Shown here one piece after another: positions 33,385 to 45,543 of a stretch of DNA of 64,000 bases. Both the position numbers and the translations under genes were made by a program. The notes beneath the pieces are model-generated. The model ran no database searches. It was given only the letters and a program-made list of their open reading frames with translations, and had not been told where the DNA came from. The stretch is from Tipula vernalis (taxonomy: Eukaryota > Arthropoda > Insecta > Diptera > Tipulidae), in contig OY282560.1 in the NCBI GenBank assembly GCA_958295665.1, forward strand, positions 311,345,236 through 311,409,235. The letters run 5' to 3'. Numbering within the stretch: position 1 is the first letter of the stretch; each line of letters begins with the position of its first letter.

Positions 33385-36300
33385 GTAAGGAACAAATATT
33401 TTTTTAATTTAATTTATTTTCTTTAAAATGTATTGTATAATAAATTTATTGTTTTAAGTTTAAAATATTAATTATTTACTTTAAAATTCTAACTAACACA
33501 ATATTTCAATGGATAAAATGTTTTGGTTTAGATATAAAATACGGTGCAGGAATCAAAAATAATTTTCTATGATGTTTGTGATATTATTAGTTAAGACTGT
33601 GCCCGAAACCTGTGATAAATATTTTTTAGTACACTTTTTTGAAATTTATTTGAAACAACCGCATACACCCAAATTATCACGGTCTTTTGCTATGATAATT
33701 TTTGACACAAGCAGAATAAATAAATGGTTTAGTTGACGACAATTATTGTCTTCTAGTGAGATGATTTGTCCGTATATGTCAACTAAAGGTTAATCTTTTT
33801 TATATGGCATATTGAGCTAGTGAATTGTAATAATTGTTAAAGCAAATTATTGAAGCTACTATAGAATTAATTGATAGATTGATTTAAAACGTTGAATTGT
33901 ATGAACCACATCATTAATGATTTATTTTAATCCATAATAGAGATCAATATGCCTCCAACATTATTTAGTTTGCGTTGCAATTCTGATTTGACACCACCCG
34001 TGACCTTCCCATTTTCTATATAAAAACCTAACTATATCGTAATGTATTTTCCAAAATGTTGGCGAGAATTATTGCACCATCATCCTTTTATAGTATGCTC
34101 TAATAGATACAGCCCTTCGCTACAACACATAAAACGAAAGCCAATTCGATGCGTAAAAAAGGATGGCTTTCCATTAAAATCGAACAACAACATGACAGAT
34201 GGGGAAACACTGCAAAAACTTATTACACGATTCGGGCAGCGTAATAAAAATTTGTGAATGTAGGGGAATATTTTTCAAACGAATGTCAGAAGTTTGTACT
34301 AAAAAATATTTATCATGGGTTTTGGTCACAGTCTTAGACTGTGCCTGAAACCTGTGATAAATATTTTTTAGTACACATTTTTGACATTTATTTGAAACAA
34401 CCGCATACACCCAAATTATCACGGTCTTTTGCTATGATAATTTTTGACACAAACAGAATAATTGTTCGGTCGACATTTAAAATGGTCGCCTTAGCATTTT
34501 ATATCATCAAAATAAAATGTCAACTAGTCAATACGATAACAGAATCTATTGTTTGCAGCAACATAATAATTTTCAACTGCAGCAGCTTGCCGACAATTAT
34601 TTTCTTCTAGTGAGATGATTTGTCCGTGTATGTCAACTAAAAGTTAATCTTATTTATATGCCATATTTATCTAGTGAATAAATGTGAGAGCTACCACTAT
34701 CGGTTGACAGATTATTGAATCTATTATAGAATTAGTTGATCGACTGATTTAAAACGTTGAATTCTATGCACTAGGTTGACTCCAATATCTTTTTGTTTTC
34801 GTTACAATTCTGATTTGAGACCACCCACGACATTCCCACTTCCTGTATACAATTTTGGCGAGAATTATTGCACCATCGTCCTGTTATACTGTTCTCTAAC
34901 AAATACAGCCATACCCTACAGTATATAATATAAAACGAAAGCGAATTCGAAGCGTATAAAATGATTGCTTGCCATTAAAATCGAACAACAACATGACAGA
35001 AGGGGAATACTTCAAAAAATTATTACACAATTTGGGCAGCTTAATAAAAATTTGTGAATGTAGGGGAATATTTTTCAAATAAATGTCAAAAATTTGTACT
35101 AAAAAATATTTATCACAGGTTTCGGTCACTGGGGTGACATGTTCTACCATCACTATTGTCGATGTTCGGTTGGCTTTGTTTCTCTTTTTTCAAGAATAAA
35201 TTTGTACGCTGTTTCGCTTACTTTATTACGTTTTTTTATTATGCTTTCGACTTTTTCGATTCATCGTGCTATTTATTCTCCACTTCATCATCAACATTTT
35301 TTTTTGCGATACTTTATCGATTACGATGGAATTAGATACTATAAAAAATTATACTAATGGACGGAGATCGCAATATATAAAGCGTGATTAAGAAAACGAA
35401 AAAATGAGATACAATGTTCGGTCGAACATCGAAAATAGTGATGGTAGAACATGTCTCAGTCTTAGACTATGACCGAAACCTGTGATAAATATTTTTTAGT
35501 ACAAATTTTTGAAAAATATCCCCCTACATTCACAAATTTTTATTAAGCTGCCCGAATCGTGTAATAATTTTTTGAAGTATTCTCCTTCTGTCATGTTGTT
35601 GTTCGATTTTAATGGCAAGCAACGCATTTTTTATTCGCATCAACAATGTTTCTTGTAAAAATTCTCGAGTTTTTAAGAAAATCTCCTTGATAATCGGTAT
35701 TTTTAACTAACACTTTTAAATTTTCATTATATCTTCCTCGAGTTAAAGAGACATATAACTGCCAATGAGCGAAAACTGGCTCAGTAAGATAGACACCGAA
35801 CCGAAATGCAAGAAGCATGATAAATGGCACCAACTTTCAATTTAAGGATATGTGGTGGCATTCCCGACTGACTTTGGGCGTGTAAAAATTCAACTGTAAA
35901 ATCGATGGAATCATTCGAATCATCTGAAATCAAAAAATCAATGCTCATATAGACAGTTTCATTTCCTGGAATTAGTTCCAGCATTTTGAAATTGACTTCT
36001 CTAGCATCAATGTTTTTTGGTGTTAGAATGACTTTGTTGGCAGTTTCAGAAATTTCATCGGGACTTGATGTTCTTATTGAGCTGCCAAATATTGAGTTAA
36101 TAATCTGTTTCTTTACCTCCGTTACATAATTTGAACCAATTTTGAATCCAAATCGTTACAATCTTTTATTAAATTACCATCACCTAAACGCAACACCCAT
36201 TCATTCAATTCATGATGATGCCACAGTGGAGAATTTTTGATGCATAATTCAATAATGTCAGTTACAGTACCTCTTGCCACTACATTTGATGTTTGACGAA

Positions 36301-39300
36301 AGTCACCTCCCAATATCAGTACTTTTCCTCTAATTGGTCGAGCGTCGTTCATAATTTCTCTAAGTTAGAGGTCTATTATTCGAAGCGAATGAGTAGATAG
36401 CATAGATGCTTCCTTTAATTTGTTAAACTCAAGTGATGGAACGTTCATATTTGAAACAGATGTTTCATTTGCCGAAAGTGGAATTTTTAATCCACTATGT
36501 GCTGTTCGTCTGCCTACCAACAAAATCCGCTGCAATCAGAATCTGTTGCTAAGATTTTATAGCTCTCCAATTTGATCTTGATATTCGAACTTGATAAGCA
36601 TTCTGTGCTCTACCTTGTTTAGCTTCTTCAGGCTCCTCACATGCACGTCACTGCTTTTTGTATTCTATAGTCTGTTGTGCCAAGCGTTCTAGCATATCTT
36701 GGCTTTGACGATCTCTCCATCATTGTTGTCGCTCACTATTCATACGCAATTTACGTTCCTCTCGACTTTCATCATCAAAATATGTATCAATAATTTTGGA
36801 ATAATCTCAATAATGTCGAATTTTCTAAGTGCATAACTTGAATATCCATGAAATATCGCAAATATAGAATTATCCTTAAGTATGTAAAAACAAAGGGAAT
36901 CCTATACGGGCTAATCATCGTCATGAGAAATTCGGAGAAATATCGAAATTTTGGCATAATCTCGAAACACTTACTAAATATTACTAAGCTAAGCGCAGAA
37001 CATTGCCATTCAAAATTCGAATAAATCTTTAACATAATCTCGAATAATCCTAGAAATGTCGAAAAACTTAAGAAATCTAGAATTCACCGCGGAACCTCGA
37101 TTGATCTCGAACAATTTCAATAATACCGAAAAATCTGGATATTAATGAATAATTTCAGAAAGCCTGTAAAAATTTAGAAAAATACGAAAATCTCGACAAG
37201 TTCCGAAAATTCATGTAAATATAACTTAATGTTACTAACACAACTAAGCAACTTACGGTCAAGCTCAACAAAACGACATCCAATAAGAATGAAACCCTCA
37301 AATAGTATCGGATAATCCGTTTAATATCGAACAATCATTTTCTTCGAATAGGCTCTAAGATTCTTGAGTAACATCGGCTATTAAATTCACTCGAAAGGCT
37401 CGAACATCACGCATCTCATTTCCGTGCTGAACTTCTAAAATCTCTCGGGAGAACCCCACCAAAAACAACTGAAAAAACACATTCACTAATTTCAAAGTTA
37501 ATTTGGCATTTGCATTTTCCCTGTAAGTATTTAAAATAGTTTTTCAAAATGAACCAATTTTACCGGGTTTATTTTTATTTATCGTTTACCGGTAAATACA
37601 ACCTTTTCTAATCAAATGCACCATTGATTGTCAACCATTTGATCTCTTTTGATGCCTCCGATATTGAAATAAATTCGGCTTCACATGATGACGCTACAAC
37701 TATGCCTTGCTTGTTACACGACCACTGTTTGATTTACGGTCGATTTTATCGTCGGCTCATGTTGCATCTGCATATTCAAATAATGATAATTCGTTCGATT
37801 TGATGTTGCTCATCTTAAGCCTCAGGTGATGTATTGCTTTCAAATATTTCACAACACGCTTTAATACCTTTTGAGCCAAAATACTAACACTGGCCGAAAT
37901 AGCAGGTCTTGAATTCACTGATAAATACAACAATCGTCCAATAAGTGATTGATATTTCTTGTTATTTTCCAACGGTTGTCTCAAGTCTGACTTTCCGTAA
38001 TTGATATACCTTGGTGTTTTCGTCGGTTTTGCGTCAGTTAACCCGAAATCTGATGCAATTTTCATTATGTATGCTGATTGATTCAATTCAAAATTCCCAT
38101 CTATATCTTTTGTAACCTCCATGCCCAAATAGTAATTGATCGATCCCAAATCTTGCATCATAATAGCTTGAAAATGCTTTCAATATCCGTAATTTGCTTC
38201 TTTGTCGAACCTGCCACAATTATGTCATCCACGTAGACAATTATGAGTATTATGGGTCGGTCTTGAGGAATAAGTTTCGTTCGAGCTTTGGTTCCGCTTT
38301 GTTTTAGTTTGCTCAGGTTTGGTGGCCCGAGTAGTGGGACCAGCATCGCTTGAGCTTATGTCCCTTCGTTTGTTTGTAGAGTTGGAGGCAGACCTAAAGA
38401 CCCGAAACTCCTTGTCTACAATTTCTGGATTTTCTAGAGAGCCTGACTCGTTTTGTTATTGTGTTTCATTTTTATTTAGATCAAAGAGCACCAGATATAA
38501 GTAATTGAGAAACATGGGAGACCAAAAAGGGATTCCTATGCGCCAACAGGAGATTTCAGTGTTTGAAGAGCATTTAATTGTTTTCAAAACGAGTCAATGA
38601 ATAACCTTAGTTCAACCGCAGTATTTCCCTCTGTTTTCTTTCATGGTTCGATCTCGTAATGCTATAAAATGGAATTCCAAATTTGGTCATCATTTTGTTC
38701 CGAGCTGGAAATACCCTTGATAAATTGATAAGCGGACCCACTTTTCAACTACTCTCGTGGGCTAGCATCAATATTCGGTAGAGCAGATTTTCTGTAACCA
38801 TCATCCACAAAACAAGATTTTAAAGGTAGTTTCATATATCTTACTGTTTTGCAGTCAGGACTACTAACGATTTCAACTTATCCGATAATAAATACAGCAA
38901 ATACCATATAGATAACGATTTTGGTTTGTTGTATTTAGCTTATCGAGCTAATTAAAAATTATTTATTTAAACAAACATAAGCTGTGCCCCAATACCGCAA
39001 ACAAACAAACAAAAAAAAAAATGTTTCGCCCTCATAATTACTAATCCCGTGATTACCATAAAAATTAGCAATACATTTTCACCATCCATTTAATTAATTT
39101 AGGTGCGACCCTTATATTTGAATACCGACGACGCAAATATATTGGTGGCGTGACTTAATCAATAAATTTTTAGAAGAAAAAAAAATGCCAGATACATAAC
39201 GATAATAATTTGTCACAGAAGCAAATCGAAGAAGCGCTAAACCTAATTTACCATCAATATTATTCAAATTGAAAACACGCTCGCCTACAAATTACCTAAT

Positions 39301-40741
39301 TATTTTCGGATTTTTTTTTTTTTTCATTCCAGTATTTGCCATTATAATCCTCATCTGTATTTCCATTTGTGGCCTCGTGGCAGCATTTAAAATTAACTCA
39401 CTAATCGAACACAATTACAATGGTAATTGTATTGTAAATGCCGAACTGGTATTCCGAAAAAATGATTCGACTTTTAATCCACGAATACGAAAATTTAGTA
39501 AAACGTTTAATATTATGACGGGGCCAATTACCACGACGAATACAACAACAAATCAACGGCAATATGGATCACGGGATGAAGAATTTTTTGATACAATGAT
39601 CATTGATACATATCATTCGCATTGGGGGAAACGGACGGAGTGTGAATATGTTTCGATTGCGCCCCTATTTTCATCGTGTGTCGCCACCATTTGGATTGCA
39701 ATGTTTTGGATTTGTGGCACGGGTGGTGGTCAGTCGTAAGTATACAGGTATATTATAAACGATAAGTATTTAACAAACATTTTTTTTTTGTCTCTAGCTT
39801 TGCACCTAAACCGTGGCGAATCGTTACACCATCTGCCGCATTCTTCATTGCCATGACAGTCGTCTCATTTATCCACTTAATATACCTGAAAATTACATTA
39901 GATCGATTTTGTGATCAAATACAAGCAAATCTAATGAACAAGTATTCGTGGGGCGATCTGCTCGATCGATTCAGTATTTTAAAACCCGACGCAGAATTAT
40001 TTGCACACGGAAGTTATCCAACCATTATTGCACTACTTTCGGTTATTAATGTGCTTTGGCTACTTGTATTCATCGTTATGATTTTACGATGTATCTTTGT
40101 TGTTGATTTCCAGTTGATCACGACTACCGTGGCCACCCAGCAAGATGAACGTAACGATGTTGCAAAAAGTTCTGAAACATTTTTTGATGATTGTCGGGAT
40201 AGTGCGGGCGTCCGATTTAATGTTGATCGCGAAGATGACGAAACCTCGTTTGTAACAGCTCGTAAGTATTATGCATCGTAGTTAGATATCGCATTTTTTT
40301 CATATACATACTACATATACATTACATAGTTCATAAACTAAAGTATGGCGACTTATCTAATACTAACAAACTATATACGCACATAACCAACACATACATA
40401 CATATAATATACCTTTGGAATTAAACAAAAATACAAACTTTGTTGTTGTGTACTAGACTGTAAAAAGTTGATAACGTTTTTCTATGTTTCTCTTGGTTTT
40501 CACAGTAGATGTACGGATTGATTGAGATCGGAACTGTGCTACCTGTCTAGAAATTAGACAAACAAAAAATTTATTAATTCCAAATGATAATTACAAACAA
40601 ACCAAACAATCCAATCGATTTAGAGTACCATTAGAACTGCATAGCTACATATTTATATGTATCATACACAATTTTTTTTTTTGTATTTTCTTTCTTCTTC
40701 CAGCACAGCGTACACCATCCACAGTGACGAACGACTTTTAA
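33309..40741 (+). CDS. TMEM179-like four-transmembrane protein, spliced gene
   Basis: Inferred exons: 33309-33384, 39333-39735, 39798-40261, 40704-40741; 326 residues. Introns end in T-rich tracts plus CAG or TAG, and donors read GTAAGG or GTAAGT. Phases agree at every junction, and the last exon adds PQRTPSTVTNDF before TAA. The protein has a basic cytosolic N-terminus, TM1 (about 27-47), a long outer loop with NDS and NTT glycosylation sites and cysteines (NGNC, RTECEY), TM2 (about 134-153), TM3 (about 168-190) with a FCDQI segment after it, TM4 (about 236-262), and an acidic C-terminal tail. This order and the Cys positions resemble TMEM179/TMEM179B, membrane proteins of unknown function. 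If the last intron is retained, the protein ends RKYYAS at 40281. A signal AATAAA lies at about 40988. The gene converges on Snap25. Confidence 0.65.
33593..34330. mobile_element. TIR repeat (GACTGTGCCCGAAACCTGTG family), copy 1
   Basis: Left tip AGACTGTGCCCGAAACCTGT followed by GATAAATATTTTTTAGTACA. The inverse lies at the right end (TGTACTAAAAAATATTTATC ... GGTCACAGTCT). About 740 bp. The interior has AATCGAACAACAACATGACAG and GGGCAGCGTAATAAAAATTT, which recur in all copies. No transposase. Confidence 0.75.
34331..35133. mobile_element. TIR repeat, copy 2 (adjacent to copy 1)
   Basis: Same tips as copy 1, about 800 bp, placed directly after it head to tail. The interior adds a CTGCAGCAGCTTGCCGACAA block also found in the 47.7-48.8 kb copy. 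Confidence 0.7.
35137..35456. mobile_element. MITE of about 320 bp with 34-bp TIRs
   Basis: ACATGTTCTACCATCACTAT followed by TGTCGATGTTCGG at 35137-35171, and the inverse at 35420-35456. It lies between copy 2 of the TIR repeat and the Helitron-linked copy. The interior is AT-rich and non-coding. Confidence 0.75.
35460..36780 (-). pseudogene. Helitron/Helentron helicase remnant with its 3' terminal region
   Basis: Reading downward on the minus strand: 36770-36640 has basic ESREERKLRMNSERQQ-type repeats typical of Helitron N-terminal parts. 36470-36122 has the Pif1-like helicase stretch RGKVLILGGDFRQ (motif II/III region), then CIKNSPLWHHHELNEWVLRL. 36100-35790 has VILTPKNIDAREVNFKMLEL and SGMPPHILKLKVGA. 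35833-35609 has FRFGVYLTEPVFAHWQLYVS, the end of the helicase. About 60 codons are missing between the last two, and frames are broken. The terminal 180 bp (35460-35640) is one end of the TIR repeat family found at 33.6, 34.3 and 47.7 kb, ending in CTAAG on this strand. Confidence 0.8.
36781..37600. repeat. Degenerate short-word repeat region
   Basis: Words such as ATAATCTCGAA, AATATCGAAAAA and GAAAAATCT recur irregularly at 36790-37330. No unit is regular enough to call a satellite and no coding motif is seen. Similar words occur at 3000-3100. Confidence 0.4.
37630..38290 (-). pseudogene. Ty1/copia RT-RNase H fragment
   Basis: Minus-strand frames give IILIIVYVDDIIVAGSTKKQ (RT catalytic Y-V-D-D), then DLGSINYYLGMEV, LNQSAYIMKIASDFGL and YQSLIGRLLYLSVNSRPAIS (the copia RT thumb). 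Past a stop near 37757 come DRKSNSG, VASSCEAEFIS and SEASKEIKWL of RNase H. The family is certain. Truncation on both sides and stops make it a relic. Confidence 0.9.
38250..38470 (+). repeat. Dispersed repeat, second copy
   Basis: It starts GGTCGGTCTTGAGGAATAAG and is colinear with 2062-2275. It abuts the truncated end of the copia fragment and reads into its frame, so the join with copia is a breakpoint and not part of the element. Confidence 0.65.
38471..39332. other. Intron sequence before exon 2 of the TMEM179-like gene
   Basis: AT-rich, no repeat family recognised. It ends with a strong acceptor: T13, CATTCCAG at 39311-39332. Confidence 0.5.
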
Positions 40742-40984
40742 TAAATTCTCGTAAAAATAATAATTAATTTAATTTAGTTTAATTTATATTATTTTATTTT
40801 ATAACAATATTTCAACACCACACAGTTCACTTTGTGTTTTTAATTTTAAAATTGGAGAGAAATTTTTAATTTCGAAATTAAAACGAAAAAAAAATTAACA
40901 AAACATGGAAATATTTTATTGTTTATTATAATCTATGTTTAATTTATAATTTAATATATATTTATGTACAATGAATGTTTTTTA

Positions 40985-41445
40985 AAATAAATAAATAAAA
41001 GAAAAATGTGAAATATGGGGGGTTTTAGTCTTGAAAGTCGTAAAACCAGAAGCTGAATAACTCCGCAATAGTCATCACAGTTTAAGGTGAGTAAAATCAG
41101 TTTACCGTATTCGGCAGATTTTTTTTAGATTGGTATTTTATATTTGAGCTTTAATAAATTTCAATTCTCTATTCAATATGTAGAAATCGAATATAGAAAA
41201 GATTGATAGTTCCAGTTACAACAGGTTCCGGTGTGCCGACTTTAATTTGTATATCTAGACGTTAAAAGAAAATTGAATTTTATTGAACAACACCCTACCG
41301 CTTGGTAGCCCACAGATCTCAAAGCAAAAAAAAAAAAACTCCAAATTAAGCTCCGCTTACGAAAATGTGTAGAGATAGATCAAAATTCCAAGTTTCGAAC
41401 CAAAATTTTGCAGGTTTTCGATTTTGTAGCTCTGATTTTGTAGTC
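40985..41445. other. Intergenic between convergent genes
   Basis: Downstream of the AATAAA at about 40988. No feature is seen up to the direct repeat at 41448. Confidence 0.4.
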
Positions 41446-41447
41446 AA

Positions 41448-41565
41448 TAGTCCAGGTGATTTTCAATCAAATTGAATTTTCTCCAAAATGTGTAGAAATA
41501 TTCGAACGATACAAATGCCCGTTGGCACGATAATTACAGGGCTCAACGCCTATTGATTGAGACAT
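41448..41565 (+). repeat. About 116-bp direct repeat, left copy
   Basis: CAGGTGATTTTCAATCAAAT ... CAGGGCTCAACGCCTAT. The right copy, in the same orientation, is at 43731-43848. The pair brackets the large palindrome. Confidence 0.85.
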
Positions 41566-41764
41566 CAATTATCGGAATCGGAGCTTAATTGCCGGAGCTC
41601 ATTTGTATTTTTATAATTTACAATGGTTACAGGATGAGAATTTAATGCGGTATCGAAAAGAAAATGGTAGGTACATTTGAGGTAAGAATATATTTCGAAA
41701 ACCAACATAGTTGCAAATAAGCAACGAAAAATGTATCTGCATTCTGTTTATAACAAGAAAACTG

Positions 41765-43490
41765 TATAAGAAACACTTTGTACTAAATATAGTACGTATG
41801 CCCTAATAGAGACATTTTTTGCTCTGCACGATTGCGTAAAACAAACAAATTTATATTAACTTGTATATGATGTGGTAGCGGAGGTAGTAAGGTGATGGAT
41901 TGGAGTCACGAAGGTCTAGAGTTCGAGTCCAAGCAAAGCAAACGAAAAAATATATTTTTAGATGAAAAAAATTGGAGATAATTCGAAAAGATTATCGGGA
42001 TCGAGATCGCTGCAGAAAAAAAATTGGTAAAATTCGAATAAATTCGCGTAAATAAAAAAAAAATTAAATTTTTGCTTAAAAAAAAAAAAATAAATAAAAT
42101 CGGAAGTTTCAAGAATCGAACTCCAGACCTTTCACACATCACTCCTTCATCTTACCACCTAACCACTCATCTCAATTTCAACTGATTATTTTTTCTTGTA
42201 AAATACTGATAAATCCGGACTTGGTGAAAAATCGCATAAAAATTTTTGTTATTTTACCAGGCGAACAGAATTTAAAAAACAACATAATTGTCAGCAACGT
42301 GACATTATTTTGTATCAAAGCGTGCCACTTCAAGTTATGTGACACTTGAACATACAAAATAATGTCATATTGCTGACAATTCTACCTTCTTGTAATTTCT
42401 GTTCGCCTGTTAAAATGACAAAAAATTTTTGCGATTTTTGATGAAAAAAAAAATTTTTTTTTTTAAATTTCTGCTCACCTGGTAAATAAAAATTAACTTT
42501 TTTTAATTAGAAAGGCAATCAATAACTCTAGGCAACCACCCAAATAGAAAATTTGGAGCTTTATATTACAAAAAAAAATTCCTTCAGGTGCGGGGATCGA
42601 ACTCGAGAAACCTCTATGGTTTTAATCTGCTCTCTTATGGTAAGAGTTCGATCCTCGCTGCTGAAGGATTTCTTTTTTGTAATAAAAAGCTCCAAATTTT
42701 CTATTTAGGTGGTTGCTGTTGAGTTATGATTGTTTTTTTAATTAAAAAAAGTTAATTTTTATTTACCACGTGAGCAGAAATTTAAAAAAAAAAAATTTTT
42801 TTTTTCATCAAAAATCGCAAAAATTTTTTGTCATTTTAACAGGCGAACAAAAATTACAAGAAGGTAGAATTGTCAGCAATATGACTTTATTTTGTATGTT
42901 TAAGTGTCACATAACTTGAAGTGGCACGCTTTGATACAAAATAATGTCACATTGCTGACAAATATGTTGTTTTTTAAATTCTGTTCGCCTGGTAAAATAA
43001 CAAAAATTTTTATGCGATTTTTCACCAAGTCCGAATTTATCAGTATTTAAACGAAAAACTGAGTGGAAATTATATATACATGAGTGGTTGGGTGGTAAGA
43101 TGAAGGAGTGTTGTCAGAAAGGTTTGGAGTTCGATTCTTCAAACTTCCGACTTTATTTTTTTTTTAAGCAAAAATTTGATTTTTTTTTATTTCCACGAAT
43201 TTTACCAAATTTTTTTTTGTAGCGATCTCGATCCCGATAATCTTTTCGGATTATCCCCAATTCAAAATTTTTCATCTAAAAACAAATTTTTTCGTTGGCT
43301 TTGCTTGGACTCGAACTCCAGACCTTCTTCACTCCACTCCATCACCTTACTACCACGGCTATCTCATCATATACAAGTTAATATAAATTTGTTTGTTTTA
43401 TGCAATCAAAACAAATGTGTCTATAATATGTCGATATGGTGACATCTCTGTTAGGGCATATGTACTACGTTTACAACACAATGTTTCTGC
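41765..43490. repeat. Large palindrome, arms about 850 bp, with tRNA-like (B-box) modules
   Basis: 41765-42615 and 42640-43490 are inverted copies with moderate divergence, centred near 42626. In order from each end: a TATGCCCTAA(T/C)AGAGA tip, a module with GAGTTCGAGTCCAAGCAAAG (41921 and its inverse near 43310), a module with GGAGTTCGATTCTT (inverse near 42112; forward near 43128) preceded by GAGTGGTT(G/A)GGTGGTAAGATG, a nested palindromic MITE, and a central hairpin with GAGTTCGATCCTCGC. GTTCGANTC is the pol III B-box/T-loop consensus. No full cloverleaf could be drawn by eye. Confidence 0.75.
42255..42415. mobile_element. Palindromic MITE within the left arm (inverted twin at about 42835-42990)
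   Basis: Tips CAGGCGAACAGAATTT and AATTTCTGTTCGCCTG. Inner halves share TGTCAGCAAYRTGACATTAT and TTTTGTAT. It is present once in each arm of the large palindrome, so it was there before the arms were duplicated. Confidence 0.75.
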
Positions 43491-43730
43491 TAAGTGCTGA
43501 AATATTTGGTTTTGCTTAAAAGGGGGCGTGTGTTTTACTTTTGTAAAAATGTCTAAAACTCGATTTTTTAAATAATTAATTACGTAACATAATTATTGCT
43601 TTAAAATTTAGTTTTTAAACATTATTGTTTGTTGTTAAACATTATTATTGCATTAAAATAATATGGATTAGTTGTACTAAATATTCTGGTAACGAAATCG
43701 CCATAAATTCAAAAAGCGGGTGCCCTATAG

Positions 43731-43848
43731 TTCAGGTGATTTTCAATAAAATTGAATTTTCTCCAAAGTGTGTAGAAATATTCGAACGATCCGAATGCCC
43801 GTAAGCACGATAATTACAGGGCTCAACGCCTATAGATTCGTGATCAGC
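43731..43848 (+). repeat. About 116-bp direct repeat, right copy
   Basis: Nearly identical to 41448-41565 (a few substitutions, such as CCCGTAAGC for CCCGTTGGC). Confidence 0.85.
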
Positions 43849-43859
43849 GACCAAAAAAA

Positions 43860-45543
43860 AAAACCCCCCGAGTAGGGAATTTCAGATCATATACTTTATT
43901 TTATGAATTTTGGCCAGCTTTGCGACAATCGACCCCACAGTGTGTGCCGTAGTATTTTTCATGGCGTGGATAATGTTTATAAAAACTAGACAAAAACACA
44001 ATAATAATTAATTTTTAAAATTTTTATTTGATATTTTTTTTATCGTTTTTTTTTGTATTTTTTTGCTTTTTTTAATTATTTTTAAATTTTTAACTATACA
44101 CAAGTTGGTTTTTATTTCTCTGTTTATTTGTTGTTTTTTTGTTTTTGTTAAATTAATTAAATTTGAAAAATTTTATTTTGTTTTGTGAAATAAATAATTA
44201 TTAAATTGTATATGGATAAACAGTTTTATTTTTATTTAGGTTTTCATCAAAAAAAAAAAAAAAAAACAAAAATGTTAAATTAAACAATATGTAAAATGAA
44301 ATTATTTATTTATAATATTATTGTATGTTATTTTTTTTTATATATATCATATTATAATAGAACTGAAAAAATAATTTAATATAATATAAGAATTAAATCA
44401 CATTTCTTTATTTATTTTATGTATATTCATATTTTTTTTTTTGTTGTAATATCGATCATTATTTTTATTTATAATAATAATAATAATAATATATAAATGT
44501 AAACTCAGTTTTTTTAGGTAAATAAAAAAATAAAAAATATGGAAATGGCATCTATTTATATTCGTTGATTTTAATATAATTTATTTTATATCAATTTTTA
44601 GAAACACAAAGTAAAAAATTTAATTAATAAAAATATTTAAGTATTTATAATTATATATATATATATATATATTGTCTTATTTATTTTTTATTATAATATA
44701 TAATTGATCGACATACGAAATTTATTTAAATATATTTTATTTTTTTGATTGACAATAAATACAGGCAATATTAAAAAAAAAAAAAAAGTTTTAATGATTT
44801 TTTGATATGAATGTTTTTTTATTATTCCAAGTTCATTTTGCGATCAACATATAACTTGTTTTTTTTTTTACTTTATAATAAAAATTTAAATATTAAATTT
44901 ATTTATTTTTGTTGTTAAATATATTGCAAAAAATTGTTTTTTTTTGTATTTATTTATTGTTTCATAACTTTTGTTGTATAAATGTTTTTTTTTTTTTTTA
45001 ATTAATAATTATAATCTAACAATTTCGCAAATGTAACATGTTTAGCTATAATAATAATAATAATAATAATTAAATATAAATTTATTGTATATATAAACAA
45101 TCTAAATTTTCAAAATTTAATATAATATTTATAATTTATTTAATGTTAATGAAAAAATTGTATTTAAAAAAAAAAAATTTAAACAGACATCTCATTATCA
45201 ATTTCATACATTATAAAATATCGGACGCCATTTTGTATATAAATATTGGTTTGTAGGGGAAAATCCAAAAAACACTTGTATGAAATGGCGGTCGCACAAA
45301 ACAATAGAAATAAGTTTTAGGTTTTTGATAATTTATTTATACTACATTAGATAATTGCACAATTGTTTGTTTTGTTCTATTATTTATTTATAAAGTTTTT
45401 AAATATTTTGTTAGATCAAATCAAATCATAATTAAAACAATCAACATGTAATTTAATGTAGGTAATTAAAAAATAAAATTCAATGTTCATTCCCTTTCCA
45501 AAATATATATTTTTAAATTGTTTTTTTTTTGTGTGTGTGTATC
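43860..45543 (-). other. T/A-rich block, probable 3' UTR after the alternative Snap25 exon
   Basis: Very AT-rich sequence with long T and A runs, an (AT)n run at about 44651-44672 and ATA/AAT triplet runs. It has no recognisable transposon, unlike its surroundings. It lies just downstream (minus strand) of the terminal exon at 45544-45609, so a long brain-type 3' UTR is the natural reading. This is inference. Confidence 0.4.

Noticed and set aside
39269..39332. Start of the TMEM179-like protein at 39269
   Set aside because: That position is TTG in intron-like sequence ending in a polypyrimidine tract and CATTCCAG; there is no ATG.
40041..40281. Stop at 40281 as the sole end of the TMEM179-like protein
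   Set aside because: A consensus donor GTAAGTATT at 40262 and a strong acceptor at 40701-40703 with matching phase point to one more exon; the read-through form is kept only as an alternative.
41868..43375. Functional tRNA genes
   Set aside because: B-box words and possible A boxes are present, but T-stem pairing is poor and I could not draw acceptor or anticodon stems. Kept as tRNA-like only.
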